Below are positions 17,893 through 27,579 of a DNA stretch of 64,000 nt, piece by piece. The stretch covers positions 1 to 64,000 of the forward strand of contig CAYRTD010000003.1 in assembly GCA_964426915.1 (NCBI GenBank). The letters run 5' to 3'. The notes below the pieces were generated by a model that saw only the letters and a list, made by a program, of their open reading frames with translations, ran no database searches and had not been told where the DNA came from. Position 1 is the stretch's first letter, and every line of letters starts with the position of its first letter. A program made the translations under genes and the position numbers. The DNA is from CAYRTD01 sp964426915. Its GTDB lineage: Bacteria > Bacteroidota > Bacteroidia > Bacteroidales > GCA-2748055.

Positions 17893-19335
17893 TTAATTTT
17901 TCCTGATGATATCCTTAAGATTTTTTTCGTGGAGCTGAACATTTTTCCGGAATATTTCTTCCTTATCAGGAATAATAGAATAATCCTGTTCGATATAGGA
18001 TTTTTTCTTTAACGGTGCCGGGTTCACTCCGGTTATAGCTTCCAGTGTTTTTGCCAGAACAGGGTCGGAAAAATCTCCAAATGGCCCTGCTCCGAGGAGC
18101 TGATCCTCAATCGGATAAATTGGGTCCAGACCATTTTTGAATTCTGTAATGCCCTCCGAATTTGCATATTTTAATACTATGGGGACTATAGCATAATTGT
18201 GCCGGGGTGGTTTTTCTGTGTCGGGAAATACCCATGCTCCGGTATATTTGCCAAATGTTGTTTCTCCGACAGTAATAACTTCCATGTAGGGGTCAAGTCC
18301 GGTAATAACCAGTTCACTGGCAGAAGCCGTTCCGGAAGTTGTCATGAAGTATGCCCGTTGCATATCCAGATTCACAGTTGTATTGGTGAAAAAAAGGTTG
18401 AGGTCGGATGAATTAGAACCGCTTTCCTGTACGAACAGATCATTCAGATAATCATTATACACATAGCTTACAAGTACGTTTGATGAATTTACCACCGCTG
18501 AAGGTGCTATGGAAGATGCCAGATAAGAAGCCATATTAACCTGCCCACCAGGATTATACCTTAGGTCAATTATCAGATCATTTATCCCCGAATCGGCGAA
18601 GCTTGTAAGAGCTTCATCGAGTTGATTAATAAATATGCCGTTAATCCCGCTCAAAAAATCGACATAAACAAGGTATCCGATTTTCATGTTTTCGTAGTTA
18701 ATGACTTCATGGTGAATTACAGGACTTGAATTAATTACTTCAGCAGTAAGTTCCATGGTTTCCCCTGTAGGAGTAAGGCTGTTGCCGTTATAATAGGCCA
18801 ATTCGGCGGTATAACTATCCTGAAAATAGAGTTCTCTGTAGTTGCTGGTGTCAAGTTTCGTACCATCAATACTTACGATAATATCTCCTCTTTTTAGTCC
18901 TGCCCTTGAAGCCGGGGTTTCAGGGGTTACATATTCGACAATAATAAATACCCCGTCGCTGTCACTGAATCTACCGAAGGCGGGTGAATACCCCATAGAT
19001 AATGGAGTTCCTGATAATTCTGCTTTAAAGGATTCAAAATCATCTGTTATATATGACCAGATATCTTCTTTTTTATAGATCAGACTATTGAAAAAGGAGA
19101 CGGGATCGGATTCGTTAGCAGGATTCAGATCACCGGGTATCTTGTCATTCCAGAGATAGATGGTATTCATCCACTCGTATACCCACTCACTGACTTCTTC
19201 GCTTGTAAAACTGTCATCATTGTTATTATTATTGTCGTTATCATCAGCTTCGGGGTTATCCCGTTCACATGAAACCATAAGTAAAGCTGAAAAAAGAAGA
19301 AGTGACAGTAATTTGTAAATATTCCTGAATATCAT
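17893..19335 (-). CDS. S41 family C-terminal processing protease, lipoprotein
   Basis: About 480 residues from the ATG at 19335 (MIFRNIYKLLSLLLF); the frame opens to 19362. A lipobox LMVSC marks a lipoprotein, followed by a disordered Asp/Asn-rich stretch. A PDZ domain (PASRAGLKRGDIIVSIDG) precedes the tail-specific protease domain with NDLIIDLRYNPGGQV, catalytic Ser in TSGTASASELV and the catalytic Lys region ETTFGKYTG. It most likely degrades or trims proteins at the periplasmic or outer surface. It stands alone, upstream of the divergent fucI. The 227 bp to fucI contain no evident gene. Confidence 0.88.
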   Translation of the reverse strand: MIFRNIYKLLSLLLFSALLMVSCERDNPEADDNDNNNNNDDSFTSEEVSEWVYEWMNTIYLWNDKIPGDLNPANESDPVSFFNSLIYKKEDIWSYITDDFESFKAELSGTPLSMGYSPAFGRFSDSDGVFIIVEYVTPETPASRAGLKRGDIIVSIDGTKLDTSNYRELYFQDSYTAELAYYNGNSLTPTGETMELTAEVINSSPVIHHEVINYENMKIGYLVYVDFLSGINGIFINQLDEALTSFADSGINDLIIDLRYNPGGQVNMASYLASSIAPSAVVNSSNVLVSYVYNDYLNDLFVQESGSNSSDLNLFFTNTTVNLDMQRAYFMTTSGTASASELVITGLDPYMEVITVGETTFGKYTGAWVFPDTEKPPRHNYAIVPIVLKYANSEGITEFKNGLDPIYPIEDQLLGAGPFGDFSDPVLAKTLEAITGVNPAPLKKKSYIEQDYSIIPDKEEIFRKNVQLHEKNLKDIIRKN

Positions 19336-19589
19336 CATAATAGTAAATTGTATAACTAGCAAACGTTAAATTAACAAAATTCGCATAGGAGAGGTTTATT
19401 TTTTTGTAAAATTATTAAATATTTCCTGACAGCTTCTCACCCGAAAAAATAATGATCCCTTTTTTAAGTCATGAACACCTTTTTTTTCTGAATAATTGAA
19501 AACGAATATTTTTTTTTGTATTATTGCAAGAAGTACAGAACACTACAGAACAGTTTTAATATTAAAAATTCATATATAAACAAATAGCA

Positions 19590-21386
19590 ATGAAAACACC
19601 AGAAAAACATTCCTCCAGATTTTATCAATCCAATCCAAAAATCGGTATTCGTCCGGCAATTGATGGTCGCCGTAGAGGTGTGAGAGAATCACTTGAGGAT
19701 CAAACCATGAAAATGGCACAAAATGCGGCCCGCTTCCTTGAAGATAATTTAAGGCATCCGGATGGAACCAAGGTAGAATGTGTGATTGCCGACCAGTGTA
19801 TTGGAGGGGTAGCCGAATCTGCTGCTACGGCTGAAAAATTCAGCCGGGAAGGAGTTGGGGTTTCTCTCACGGTAACTCCCTGCTGGTGTTACGGTACAGA
19901 GACCATTGATATGGATCCTCACCTTCCAAAAGCAATCTGGGGCTTTAATGGCACGGAACGGCCGGGTGCAGTGTACCTTGCCGCTGCTCTCGCGGGTCAT
20001 TCTCAAAAGGGTATTCCTGCTTTTGGGATCTATGGGCGTGATGTTCAGGATTCAGGAGATGAAACAATTCCTGCTGATGTGCAGGATAAGCTGTTGATGT
20101 TTGCCAAAGCCGGACTGGCATTTGCCTCAATGAAGGGAAAGTCTTACCTTTCAATGGGTTCGGTTTCAATGGGGATTGCTGGTTCTGTGGTTGATGATCA
20201 TTTTTTTCAGGAATACCTGGGCATGAGAAACGAATATGTGGATATGAGTGAGATCATCAGGCGGATAGATGAAGAAATATATGATAAGGAAGAGTTTAAT
20301 AAAGCTCTGAAATGGACAAGGGAAAATTGCCGTGAGGGTAAGGATGTAAATAATGAAGATCAGCAAAAAACCAGGGATGAAAAAGATAAAGAATGGGAGT
20401 TTGTAGTAAAAATGACACTGATCGCAAGGGATCTGATGATAGGCAATCCGGAGCTTGAGAAGCTCGGCTTTGGCGAAGAAGCAATGGGACATAACGCCCT
20501 TATTGCCGGTTTTCAGGGTCAGCGGCAATGGACAGATCATTTTCCCAATGGAGACTTTATGGAAGCGATTCTGAATTCTTCATTTGACTGGAATGGTATA
20601 CGTCAGCCATTCCTGCTGGCTACGGAAAATGATAGTTTGAACGGAGTTGCCATGATGTTTGGTCATTTGCTAAGCAACACCGCTCAGGTTTTTGCAGATG
20701 TGCGAACTTACTGGAGTCCGTCTGCCGTTAAAAGAGTTACCGGCTGGAAGCCGGAAGGCCTGGCTGAAAGCGGTTTTATCCACCTTATTAATTCAGGTTC
20801 AGCATCTCTTGATGGTTCAGGAAGAGAAACGGAGGATGGCAAACCTGCTATGAAACCTTTCTGGGAAATTACAGAAAAAGAGATGGAAGCATGTCTGGAA
20901 GCAACTACCTGGCATCCGGCAGTGACTGAGTATTTTCGTGGAGGTGGATTTTCATCTTCATTTAAAACTCCCGGCGGGATGCCTGTTACACTTTGCAGAA
21001 TAAATCTTATTCAGGGCCTCGGACCGGCATTGCAGATTGCAGAAGGCTATTCTGCCGAATTACCGGAGGAGGTACATAATATTCTTGATGAAAGAACAAA
21101 TGAAACGTGGCCTACTACCTGGTTTGTACCAATTATCAATGGTAAAGGTGCTTTCAGAGATGTTTATTCTGTAATGGCAAACTGGGGTGCAAATCACGGA
21201 TCATTTGGCTATGGCCATTTCGGAGATAAACTGATTACCCTCGCCTCCATGTTGAGAATACCCGTATGCATGCACAATGTTGAAGAAGACAGAATATTCA
21301 GACCTTCGGCATGGAGTGCTTTTGGAATGGATACTGAGGGCAGCGATTACCGGGCTTGTCAGGTTTATGGCCCTGTTTATAAGTAG
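19590..21386 (+). CDS. fucI: L-fucose isomerase
   Basis: 598 residues, the family's usual size. It interconverts L-fucose and L-fuculose (and D-arabinose/D-ribulose); Mn-dependent hexamer in the cytoplasm. The metal and catalytic residues of the E. coli enzyme (Glu337, Asp361, His528) are matched by Glu346 in LATEND, Asp370 in FADVRTYW and His536 in [21 protein letters not shown] and [17 protein letters not shown] are further family blocks. No fuculokinase, aldolase or permease lies next to it here. The downstream GntR-type gene probably regulates it. The TAG stop begins the TAGAGTCTGTCCATAATGTC terminus of a repeat element. Confidence 0.95.
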   Translation: MKTPEKHSSRFYQSNPKIGIRPAIDGRRRGVRESLEDQTMKMAQNAARFLEDNLRHPDGTKVECVIADQCIGGVAESAATAEKFSREGVGVSLTVTPCWCYGTETIDMDPHLPKAIWGFNGTERPGAVYLAAALAGHSQKGIPAFGIYGRDVQDSGDETIPADVQDKLLMFAKAGLAFASMKGKSYLSMGSVSMGIAGSVVDDHFFQEYLGMRNEYVDMSEIIRRIDEEIYDKEEFNKALKWTRENCREGKDVNNEDQQKTRDEKDKEWEFVVKMTLIARDLMIGNPELEKLGFGEEAMGHNALIAGFQGQRQWTDHFPNGDFMEAILNSSFDWNGIRQPFLLATENDSLNGVAMMFGHLLSNTAQVFADVRTYWSPSAVKRVTGWKPEGLAESGFIHLINSGSASLDGSGRETEDGKPAMKPFWEITEKEMEACLEATTWHPAVTEYFRGGGFSSSFKTPGGMPVTLCRINLIQGLGPALQIAEGYSAELPEEVHNILDERTNETWPTTWFVPIINGKGAFRDVYSVMANWGANHGSFGYGHFGDKLITLASMLRIPVCMHNVEEDRIFRPSAWSAFGMDTEGSDYRACQVYGPVYK

Positions 21387-21537
21387 AGTCTGTCCATAAT
21401 GTCCGATATCTGCGTTGCTGCAACCGCGTGTCGCTGAAGCTTTCCGCGAGCGCTGAAGCTACTCTGCGCTGCGCCTTCAGGCAAGCTTTTGGCGGCCGAA
21501 GGGAGGCACAAAATTTTAAATCCTCGAATACACCATA
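21384..21537. repeat. GC-rich dispersed element, copy 2, with terminus motif
   Basis: It begins TAGAGTCTGTCCATAATGTC at the fucI stop, continues GTCCGATATCTGCGTTGCTG and ends near AAAATTTTAAATCCTCGAATA. Positions 21401-21453 match copy 1 (14071-14123) almost base for base. The second half of the palindrome is diverged (CTGAAGCTACTCTGCG and so on), so the perfect hairpin of copy 1 is lost. It spans the junction between fucI and the GntR gene and its end lies about 12 bp before that gene's ATG, so it must be part of that gene's leader. Confidence 0.75.
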
Positions 21538-21548
21538 AGTTCTGCCGG

Positions 21549-22544
21549 ATGTCAGTATTTAAATTTTTCATTGATCATAATTCCGCCATTCCTAAATACA
21601 GGCAGATCATAAATCAGGTGGAAGACGCAGCCGGGGCTGGTATTCTCAGTCCCGGGGACAACCTGCCCTCTGTAAATCAAATGATACGTGAACTTAATCT
21701 TTCAAGGGATACGGTATTTAAAGCTTATGAACAATTAAAAATCCGCGGGCTGATCGAATCGATTCCTTCAAAGGGTTATTTTATTCGAAAGGTGAAAACC
21801 CGGGTACTGCTTTTTCTGGATAAATACAGTCCGTTTAAGGAAGGGCTATATAATGCTATGAGAAATGACCTGCCTGAGAGCTACAGTATAGATCTTTATT
21901 TCCATCATTATAATCTTGAGGTTTTTAAAAATGTCCTTTATAGCGGTATCGGCCGGTATAACTATTTCGTGATCATGAGTTTTGATAATGCCGGTATTTC
22001 TTCCATTTTGGCTAGCATGGATAAAAGCAGAATTCTGATTCTGGATGTTTGTATGGGAACTTCTGATGTTCTGCCCCGGATCTGTCAGGATTTCGGTAGT
22101 TCATTTTACAATTGTCTTGTGAAGGTGTACAACCGACTTTTGGAATATACTGAAACTCTTTTTGTATTAAGACCTGAGACCCATCACCCTGACGAATCGG
22201 CTATGTCGTTTATCAATTTCTGTTCTGACCATGGTATTCGGGGAAAAGTTCTTGGAGAACTCAGGGATGAAGACATCCGGAAAGATCGTGCTTATATAGT
22301 TGTTTCTGATGATGACATGGTTATGATAGTTGAGAAAGCCGTTAGATTTTCACTTGAATTCGGGAAAAACATCGGACTGATATCCTATAATGACACATCG
22401 GTAAAAAAGGTTATAGCCGGGGGGGTAACCGTGATCTCAACCGATTTCATAGAGATGGGAAGGAAAGTAGCTGAATATCTTAAGAATCCGGAGCCTGTCA
22501 GGATAATTATTCCTACGAGATTAATCAATCGGAAGTCTCTATGA
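21549..22544 (+). CDS. GntR family regulator with LacI-type sugar-binding domain
   Basis: 331 residues from the ATG at 21549 (MSVFKFFIDHNSAIPKYRQI). The frame opens to 21489, but those codons lie in the repeat element. The N-terminal GntR winged helix spans about 1-80: KYRQIINQVEDA, LPSVNQMIRELNLSRDTVFKAYEQL, GLIESIPSKGYFI. The C-terminal part (about 85-331) is a periplasmic-binding-protein-like sensor domain, as in Bacteroidota arabinose or fucose regulators, ending in a LacI-like GLISYNDTSVKKVIAGGVTVISTDF. Its position 163 bp after fucI suggests it senses L-fucose or a derivative; that is inference. Confidence 0.82.
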   Translation: MSVFKFFIDHNSAIPKYRQIINQVEDAAGAGILSPGDNLPSVNQMIRELNLSRDTVFKAYEQLKIRGLIESIPSKGYFIRKVKTRVLLFLDKYSPFKEGLYNAMRNDLPESYSIDLYFHHYNLEVFKNVLYSGIGRYNYFVIMSFDNAGISSILASMDKSRILILDVCMGTSDVLPRICQDFGSSFYNCLVKVYNRLLEYTETLFVLRPETHHPDESAMSFINFCSDHGIRGKVLGELRDEDIRKDRAYIVVSDDDMVMIVEKAVRFSLEFGKNIGLISYNDTSVKKVIAGGVTVISTDFIEMGRKVAEYLKNPEPVRIIIPTRLINRKSL

Positions 22545-22580
22545 CCTGCGTAATGTGCTCTAATACCGGCAATCCGGTTA

Positions 22581-23930
22581 TCAGAAGGTCAGGGTAAAAA
22601 CTGTTTCCTTTTCAGGAACGGATTGAGCCGTAATAGTTCCTCCGTGCAAACGCAATATCTGCCGTGAAAGGGCAAGGCCTATTCCCGAACCTGAAGGTTT
22701 TGTGGTGAAGAAAGGGATAAAGACCTTGTCTATAACATCTTTCAGTATACCGGTGCCATTATCAATCACCTGAATGGTTGGCCTCCCTCTTTTATTGAAA
22801 AACGCTTTCATTACTATCTTTGGATCATTTTTTCCTTCTACAGCGTGAATACTATTTTTAATAAGGTTTATCATTACCTGTTCTATGAGCTGCTCGTCCA
22901 TTGAAATTTCAAAACTTTCAGGTTCCACATGTTTTTGGAAATTTATCTCTTTACCCTTCATCTCTTCCTTCATCAGTTCCTCAATATTGTAGAAAAGGTC
23001 TTTTGCCTTTACTATTTTAAAATTGGGTTTGGGAATGCGTGTGAGGTTACGATAGGTATTCACAAAATGGAGCAGGCCATTGCTTCTTTTATTAATGGTG
23101 GTAAGTGCCTGTTTTATTTCCTGAACGGTTTCAATGTCAATGTCTTCGGGGTCTTCACCGGCCGTATAGGGTTTTAGCATACTTTCCAGTGTTGCCGACA
23201 GGCTGGCAATAGGGGTAATAGAATTCATGATTTCATGGGTGAGTACCCTGATTAATTTCTGCCAGGCTTCGGTTTCCTGTTCTTCGAGGACATTCTGGAT
23301 GTTTTTTATTGTGGTAAGAACAATGATCTTATTTTTTAATTTGAATTCGGTGGCATGAATGGCCAGTTGCAGGAAATCATCATCATCCTGCACTTTCACC
23401 AGTTTATTATAACCCGGCTTAATGTTCAGGAGGGTATCCACCAGTTCCGGTGAAAGAGTTTCAAGCTTTTGAATGTTGCCGATGGAACTCAGTTGAAAAA
23501 GTTTTTTTGCGGCTTTATTGATCATTTCCACCCTACCGTTTTTTTGATATGCAAGAATACTCACATCAATATTCTGGACGATACTCTGAAGATAATGAAA
23601 ATGTTCTTCTTTTTCAGATCTGACTTTCTGGAAGTCAGCAATAACATCATCGAAGGCTTTATTCAGCTCGTTAAATGATTTCCCCATGCCCTCAATCTGA
23701 AAAGATCGAGTAAATTCGGAAAACCGTATAGACTCCAAAAAGCCGGCCAGATCCCGATTGGTTTTATCTACAAATCTGATTAGTGAATAGATCTGAAGTA
23801 AGATCAGAATAAAAACAAGAATGGGAGTAAGATAGGTTTCAGTATCAAGTAAATAGAAAAACAGAAATACGGTTACTGCAAAGACCAGGATCCTTATTAT
23901 TAGTATGACTCTAAAATTCTTATAGACCAT
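22581..23930 (-). CDS. Membrane sensor histidine kinase (NtrB/NtrY-like)
   Basis: 449 residues. Two N-terminal membrane helices (about 8-27 and 33-52), a HAMP-like linker, a PAS domain (about 115-210) and a HisKA domain with phospho-acceptor His232 in LTHEIMNSITP. The HATPase domain has the N box (QVMINLIKNSIHA), G1 (QVIDNGTGI) and G2 (TKPSGSGIGLALSRQI). The ligand-facing periplasmic loop is almost absent, so it may sense membrane or cytoplasmic signals. It overlaps the response-regulator gene by 11 bp and forms a two-component pair with it. Confidence 0.9.
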   Translation of the reverse strand: MVYKNFRVILIIRILVFAVTVFLFFYLLDTETYLTPILVFILILLQIYSLIRFVDKTNRDLAGFLESIRFSEFTRSFQIEGMGKSFNELNKAFDDVIADFQKVRSEKEEHFHYLQSIVQNIDVSILAYQKNGRVEMINKAAKKLFQLSSIGNIQKLETLSPELVDTLLNIKPGYNKLVKVQDDDDFLQLAIHATEFKLKNKIIVLTTIKNIQNVLEEQETEAWQKLIRVLTHEIMNSITPIASLSATLESMLKPYTAGEDPEDIDIETVQEIKQALTTINKRSNGLLHFVNTYRNLTRIPKPNFKIVKAKDLFYNIEELMKEEMKGKEINFQKHVEPESFEISMDEQLIEQVMINLIKNSIHAVEGKNDPKIVMKAFFNKRGRPTIQVIDNGTGILKDVIDKVFIPFFTTKPSGSGIGLALSRQILRLHGGTITAQSVPEKETVFTLTF

Positions 23931-25296
23931 GTTTTTCCATTCTTCGGTATAGAGAAGTCCTTGTCAAGCCAAGATCCTGTGCCGCCTGGGTAATATTACC
24001 CTGGTAATGTTTGAGGACTTTACTGATCACCTCTTTTTCAATTTCATCCAGGTTATAGGATTCAAATTCAAAATCACCACCGGATTTGGCCTGTGAACTA
24101 AGAATGAAATCATCAGGACTGAGGCTGTCTCCCTCGGTCATGATTACAGCGCGTTCAATTGCATGTTGCAGCTCCCTGACGTTACCGGGCCAGGAATAGT
24201 GATTCAGCTTTTTCATCGCACTTGACTGAATATTTCTGATGGATTTCCTGTATTTTTTGGAATATACTTTCAGAAAATGATCAGCCAGAATAGGGATATC
24301 CCCTTGTCTGTCCCTGAGCGGAGGTAAAAGGATCTCGACTGTATTGATCCTGTAAAGAAGGTCCTGCCTGAAATTTCCTTCAGCAACTTCTTTATGAAGA
24401 TCGTTATTGGTTGCGCAAATGAGCCGGACGTCAATATTAACAGGATTGTTTGCTCCTACTCTTGTAACTTCCCGGCGTTCGATAACCGTGAGAAGTTTTG
24501 TCTGCATCTGTGGGGAAAGATTTCCGATTTCATCCAGGAACAGGGTGCCTCCGGATGCTATCTCAAATCGCCCCTGTTTAGCCGTTTTGGCGTCGGTGAA
24601 GGCTCCTTTTTCATGGCCAAACAGTTCACTTTCAAATAGTGTTTCGGCTAAGGAGCCCAGATCGACATTGATAAAAACCTCATCTTTTCTCAACGAATTC
24701 CGGTAAAGTGCTCTTGCAACAAGTTCTTTACCTGTGCCGTTTTCTCCCAGAATAAGAACATTGGCATCTGTTCCTGCAACCTTTTTAATGGTATTAAAAA
24801 CACTCATCATTTCTTCCGACTGACCAATAAAATCGGTAAATGGCTGGTCAAGAACAGCAGAGATCTCCCGTTGCTTTTGTCTGAGTTCGTTGGCCTCTTT
24901 TCGCGATCGACTGAGTTTAATGGAAGAATTAATGGTAGCAAGGAGTTTTTCATTCTGCCAGGGCTTGAGAACAAAATCAGTGGCTCCTGCTTTAATTGCC
25001 CTGACAGCCTTTTCGGCATCTCCATATGCGGTGATGAAAACCACTACAGCTGTTGGATCGATATTTAATATTCTGTCCAGCCAGTCAAAGCCCTCCTGCC
25101 CGGAAATTGCATCTTTTGTAAAGTTCATGTCCAGCAGGATGACATCCCATTTTTCTTTCTTCATCATTTCCGGTATTTTCTCCGGACCTGTCAACGTCTC
25201 AATTAGCTCTACCTCGGGCTTTAATAATAGTTTCAAAGCAAAAAGAATATCCTGATTGTCGTCCACTGCTAGAACTTTTCCACTTTTTGTGCTCAT
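23920..25296 (-). CDS. Sigma-54-dependent NtrC-family response regulator
   Basis: 458 residues. Receiver domain (about 1-125) with phospho-acceptor Asp56 in VILLDMNF; AAA+ domain (about 155-385) with Walker A GENGTGKELVARAL, sigma-54-contacting GAFTDA loop and Walker B GGTLFLDEIGNL; C-terminal Fis-type helix-turn-helix (GNITQAAQDLGLTRTSLYRRM). It activates sigma-54 promoters. It is divergent from the adaptor gene of the efflux operon (240 bp apart), which is its likely target. The intergenic region has two inverted repeats that could be its binding sites. Confidence 0.93.
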   Translation of the reverse strand: MSTKSGKVLAVDDNQDILFALKLLLKPEVELIETLTGPEKIPEMMKKEKWDVILLDMNFTKDAISGQEGFDWLDRILNIDPTAVVVFITAYGDAEKAVRAIKAGATDFVLKPWQNEKLLATINSSIKLSRSRKEANELRQKQREISAVLDQPFTDFIGQSEEMMSVFNTIKKVAGTDANVLILGENGTGKELVARALYRNSLRKDEVFINVDLGSLAETLFESELFGHEKGAFTDAKTAKQGRFEIASGGTLFLDEIGNLSPQMQTKLLTVIERREVTRVGANNPVNIDVRLICATNNDLHKEVAEGNFRQDLLYRINTVEILLPPLRDRQGDIPILADHFLKVYSKKYRKSIRNIQSSAMKKLNHYSWPGNVRELQHAIERAVIMTEGDSLSPDDFILSSQAKSGGDFEFESYNLDEIEKEVISKVLKHYQGNITQAAQDLGLTRTSLYRRMEKHGL

Positions 25297-25396
25297 TTTA
25301 AATATTTTGTTTTCCTTAATTCTTTCTCATCCCTGCCAGTCATATTCTAAAAATCTTTCCTGTCCTGAGGCCTAAAATACAAATCTTTTTTGAATT

Positions 25397-25429
25397 GTTC
25401 GAATCCGAACGATAATTGTTTCATTATCG
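25397..25429. promoter_or_regulatory. Candidate upstream activator sites for the NtrC-type regulator
   Basis: Two adjoining inverted repeats lie between the divergent regulator and efflux operons. One is GTTCG-AATC-CGAAC (25397-25410). The other is CGATAAT-TGTTTC-ATTATCG (25410-25429), with perfect 7-bp arms. They lie about 70-100 bp upstream of the possible sigma-54 promoter, a usual distance for an enhancer site. Function is inferred from position and symmetry only. Confidence 0.4.
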
Positions 25430-25499
25430 GACACTTTCTAAATAGTTTAACAAATTAAATGTCTATGTAAAGACCTGAAAAACAAGTACATTATGTATT

Positions 25500-25516
25500 T
25501 GGCATAATTAATGAAG
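25500..25516 (+). promoter_or_regulatory. Possible sigma-54 promoter of the efflux operon
   Basis: TTGGCATAATTAATGAA approaches the sigma-54 consensus TGGCAC-N5-TTGC. The -24 GG at 25501-25502 is correct, but the -12 dinucleotide at 25513-25514 is GA in place of GC. It would start RNA about 10-12 bp before the adaptor ATG. Weak match. Confidence 0.28.
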
Positions 25517-25535
25517 ATAAATAGAACAAAAAACC

Positions 25536-26810
25536 ATGTATATGGACGGAATGGATAGGAAAATTGAAAAAAAGAAGGGGCTTTCAAAAAGGGCTTTATG
25601 GATAATAGCCGGTATCGTTGCCGTTTCTTTGATTTTTTACAACATTGTATTTGGCGATAAAAGTTCGAAATTGAATGTTGATCTTGAAAAGATAAGCGTA
25701 GAGAAGGTTGAGCAAGATGTCTTTCAGGATTATATTGCAGTTCAAGGTGTTGTTGAGCCCATAAAAACAATTTATCTGGATGCTATTGAAGGCGGAAGGG
25801 TAGAGGAGATTTTGCGGGAAGAAGGAAGTATGTTGAAAAAGGGGGATGCAATTATCCGCTTATCCAATAGTAATCTCATCCTTGAAATATCAAGTACCGA
25901 GGCACAGGTATTGAGGACTATCAATGAGCTGAGAAATGCACGTAATTATATGCAGCAACAATTGCTGAGTTCAAATATTCAGATACTTCAGCTTGATAAG
26001 GAGGTAAGAAGACTTGAGCGAAATTATAAAAAGAATTTACTCCTTCATGAGGAGGAACATATTTCAGACGAAGATTTTCAACAATCTAAAGAAGAGTTTT
26101 TTACATCAAACAAGCTTTTAACGCTTCATAAGGAACACCATAAGTCTGACTCGATTTATCGCGAGACCCAGGTCTCAACGCTTGAGAAATCAGTCGAAAA
26201 TATGAGCAGGAATCTTGAACTTGCGCAAAAGCGACTTGAAAATCTGAATATCACAGCTCCCATAGACGGAGAACTTGCCACTCTGAATCCGGAGATTGGC
26301 GAGGTTATTAACTACGGAACGAGAGTTGGCACAATAAATATTCTTGAATCTTATAAATTAAAGGTGAATATTGATGAACATTATGTCGCCCGTGTTTATC
26401 GTGGATTAACGGGTCATGCTGATTTTGCCGGAGGAAAATATGAAGCCGAGATAAGCAAGTTATATCCAGAAGTTCAGAATGGACGCTTCTCAGTAGATAT
26501 GGTTTTTAAAGAAGATATCCCGCAGCAGATAAAAATTGGACAGACTTCCAGGATTAAACTTGAGCTGGGCGAATCAAAAAATGCGATTTTGCTGCCTAAA
26601 GGAGGTTTTTACCAAAGTACTGGTGGTCAATGGGTTTATGTTGTTGACCCCTCAGGTGATTTTGCGATAAAGCGTCAGATAAGCATTGGACGTCAGAATC
26701 CTAGATATTATGAAGTACTGGACGGTTTAAATGAAGGAGAAGAAGTTATAGTATCCTCATACGATAATTTTGGTAATGCAGATAAGCTAATTTTGAAAAA
26801 TAAAAATTAA
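25536..26810 (+). CDS. HlyD/MacA-type periplasmic adaptor of an efflux system
   Basis: 424 residues. One N-terminal membrane helix (about 19-39: ALWIIAGIVAVSLIFYNIVF), a split biotinyl-lipoyl domain (IYLDAIEGGRVEEILREEG and the matching half ENLNITAPIDGELATLNPEIGEV), a long alpha-hairpin/coiled coil (about 120-235), then beta-barrel and membrane-proximal domains (ILLPKGGFYQSTGGQWVYVV). Membrane-fusion proteins of this class connect an inner-membrane ABC transporter to TolC. The ATG at 25536 is used; the ATG at 25551 is also possible. It is the first gene of the adaptor-ATPase-unknown-TolC operon. Confidence 0.9.
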   Translation: MYMDGMDRKIEKKKGLSKRALWIIAGIVAVSLIFYNIVFGDKSSKLNVDLEKISVEKVEQDVFQDYIAVQGVVEPIKTIYLDAIEGGRVEEILREEGSMLKKGDAIIRLSNSNLILEISSTEAQVLRTINELRNARNYMQQQLLSSNIQILQLDKEVRRLERNYKKNLLLHEEEHISDEDFQQSKEEFFTSNKLLTLHKEHHKSDSIYRETQVSTLEKSVENMSRNLELAQKRLENLNITAPIDGELATLNPEIGEVINYGTRVGTINILESYKLKVNIDEHYVARVYRGLTGHADFAGGKYEAEISKLYPEVQNGRFSVDMVFKEDIPQQIKIGQTSRIKLELGESKNAILLPKGGFYQSTGGQWVYVVDPSGDFAIKRQISIGRQNPRYYEVLDGLNEGEEVIVSSYDNFGNADKLILKNKN

Positions 26811-26853
26811 TTTGGATTACTTTTAAAAAATATAAATAAATAAACAGATCCCC

Positions 26854-27537
26854 ATGCTTAAAACATTAGAATTAACTAAAGTATTCCGCACTGATGAAGT
26901 GGAAACCACAGCTCTCAACAAAGTAAATCTCGAAATTTCCGGTGGCGAATTTGTTGCCATAATGGGCCCATCCGGTTGTGGTAAATCGACATTGCTTAAC
27001 ATCCTTGGTTTACTCGACAATCCGACTGGAGGACAATTGTACTTTCTTGATCAGGATGTCACTAAGTATTCTGAGAGAAACAGGACGAATATCAGGAAAT
27101 CCAATATTGGATTCGTTTTCCAGAGTTTTAATCTTATTGATGAGTTAAACGTTTTTGAGAATGTTGAACTTCCGCTTTTATATCAGCGTGTTTCATCCGG
27201 TGATCGTAAAAAACGTGTGGAAGAGGTGTTGGACAGGATGAAAATCTCCCACAGGAAAAAGCACTTTCCACAACAGCTTTCCGGAGGACAACAGCAAAGG
27301 GTTGCAATTGCAAGGGCAGTGGTTTCTAAGCCTAAACTCATTCTTGCCGATGAGCCCACGGGTAACCTCGATTCAGCCAATGGTGAAGAGGTAATGAACC
27401 TTTTATCAGAGCTCAACCAGGAAGGCACAACAGTAATTATGGTGACTCACTCGCCCACGGATGCTGATAAAGCCCACAGGATTATTCAGTTGTTTGATGG
27501 TCATATTGTTACTGAAAACATAAAACAACGGGTGTAG
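26854..27537 (+). CDS. MacB/LolD-type ABC transporter ATP-binding protein
   Basis: 227 residues, the size of a stand-alone ATPase of the MacB/LolD/FtsE group. Walker A GPSGCGKSTLLNILG, Q-loop FVFQSFNLIDELNVFENV, signature LSGGQQQRVAIARAV, Walker B LILADEPTGNLDS and H-loop VTHSPTDADKAHR. The ATPases of this group pair with FtsX-like permeases, yet no permease gene lies in the operon. It begins 43 bp after the adaptor gene and is followed 3 bp later by a possible TTG start of the next frame. Confidence 0.93.
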   Translation: MLKTLELTKVFRTDEVETTALNKVNLEISGGEFVAIMGPSGCGKSTLLNILGLLDNPTGGQLYFLDQDVTKYSERNRTNIRKSNIGFVFQSFNLIDELNVFENVELPLLYQRVSSGDRKKRVEEVLDRMKISHRKKHFPQQLSGGQQQRVAIARAVVSKPKLILADEPTGNLDSANGEEVMNLLSELNQEGTTVIMVTHSPTDADKAHRIIQLFDGHIVTENIKQRV

Positions 27538-27579
27538 TTCTTGGAAGGTAAAATTCAGGTTATATATAAACAGTTCGCC

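Noticed and set aside
21377..21571. Minus-strand 64-residue frame over the fucI-GntR junction
   Set aside because: It is read through the dispersed repeat and overlaps the GntR start; no protein features.
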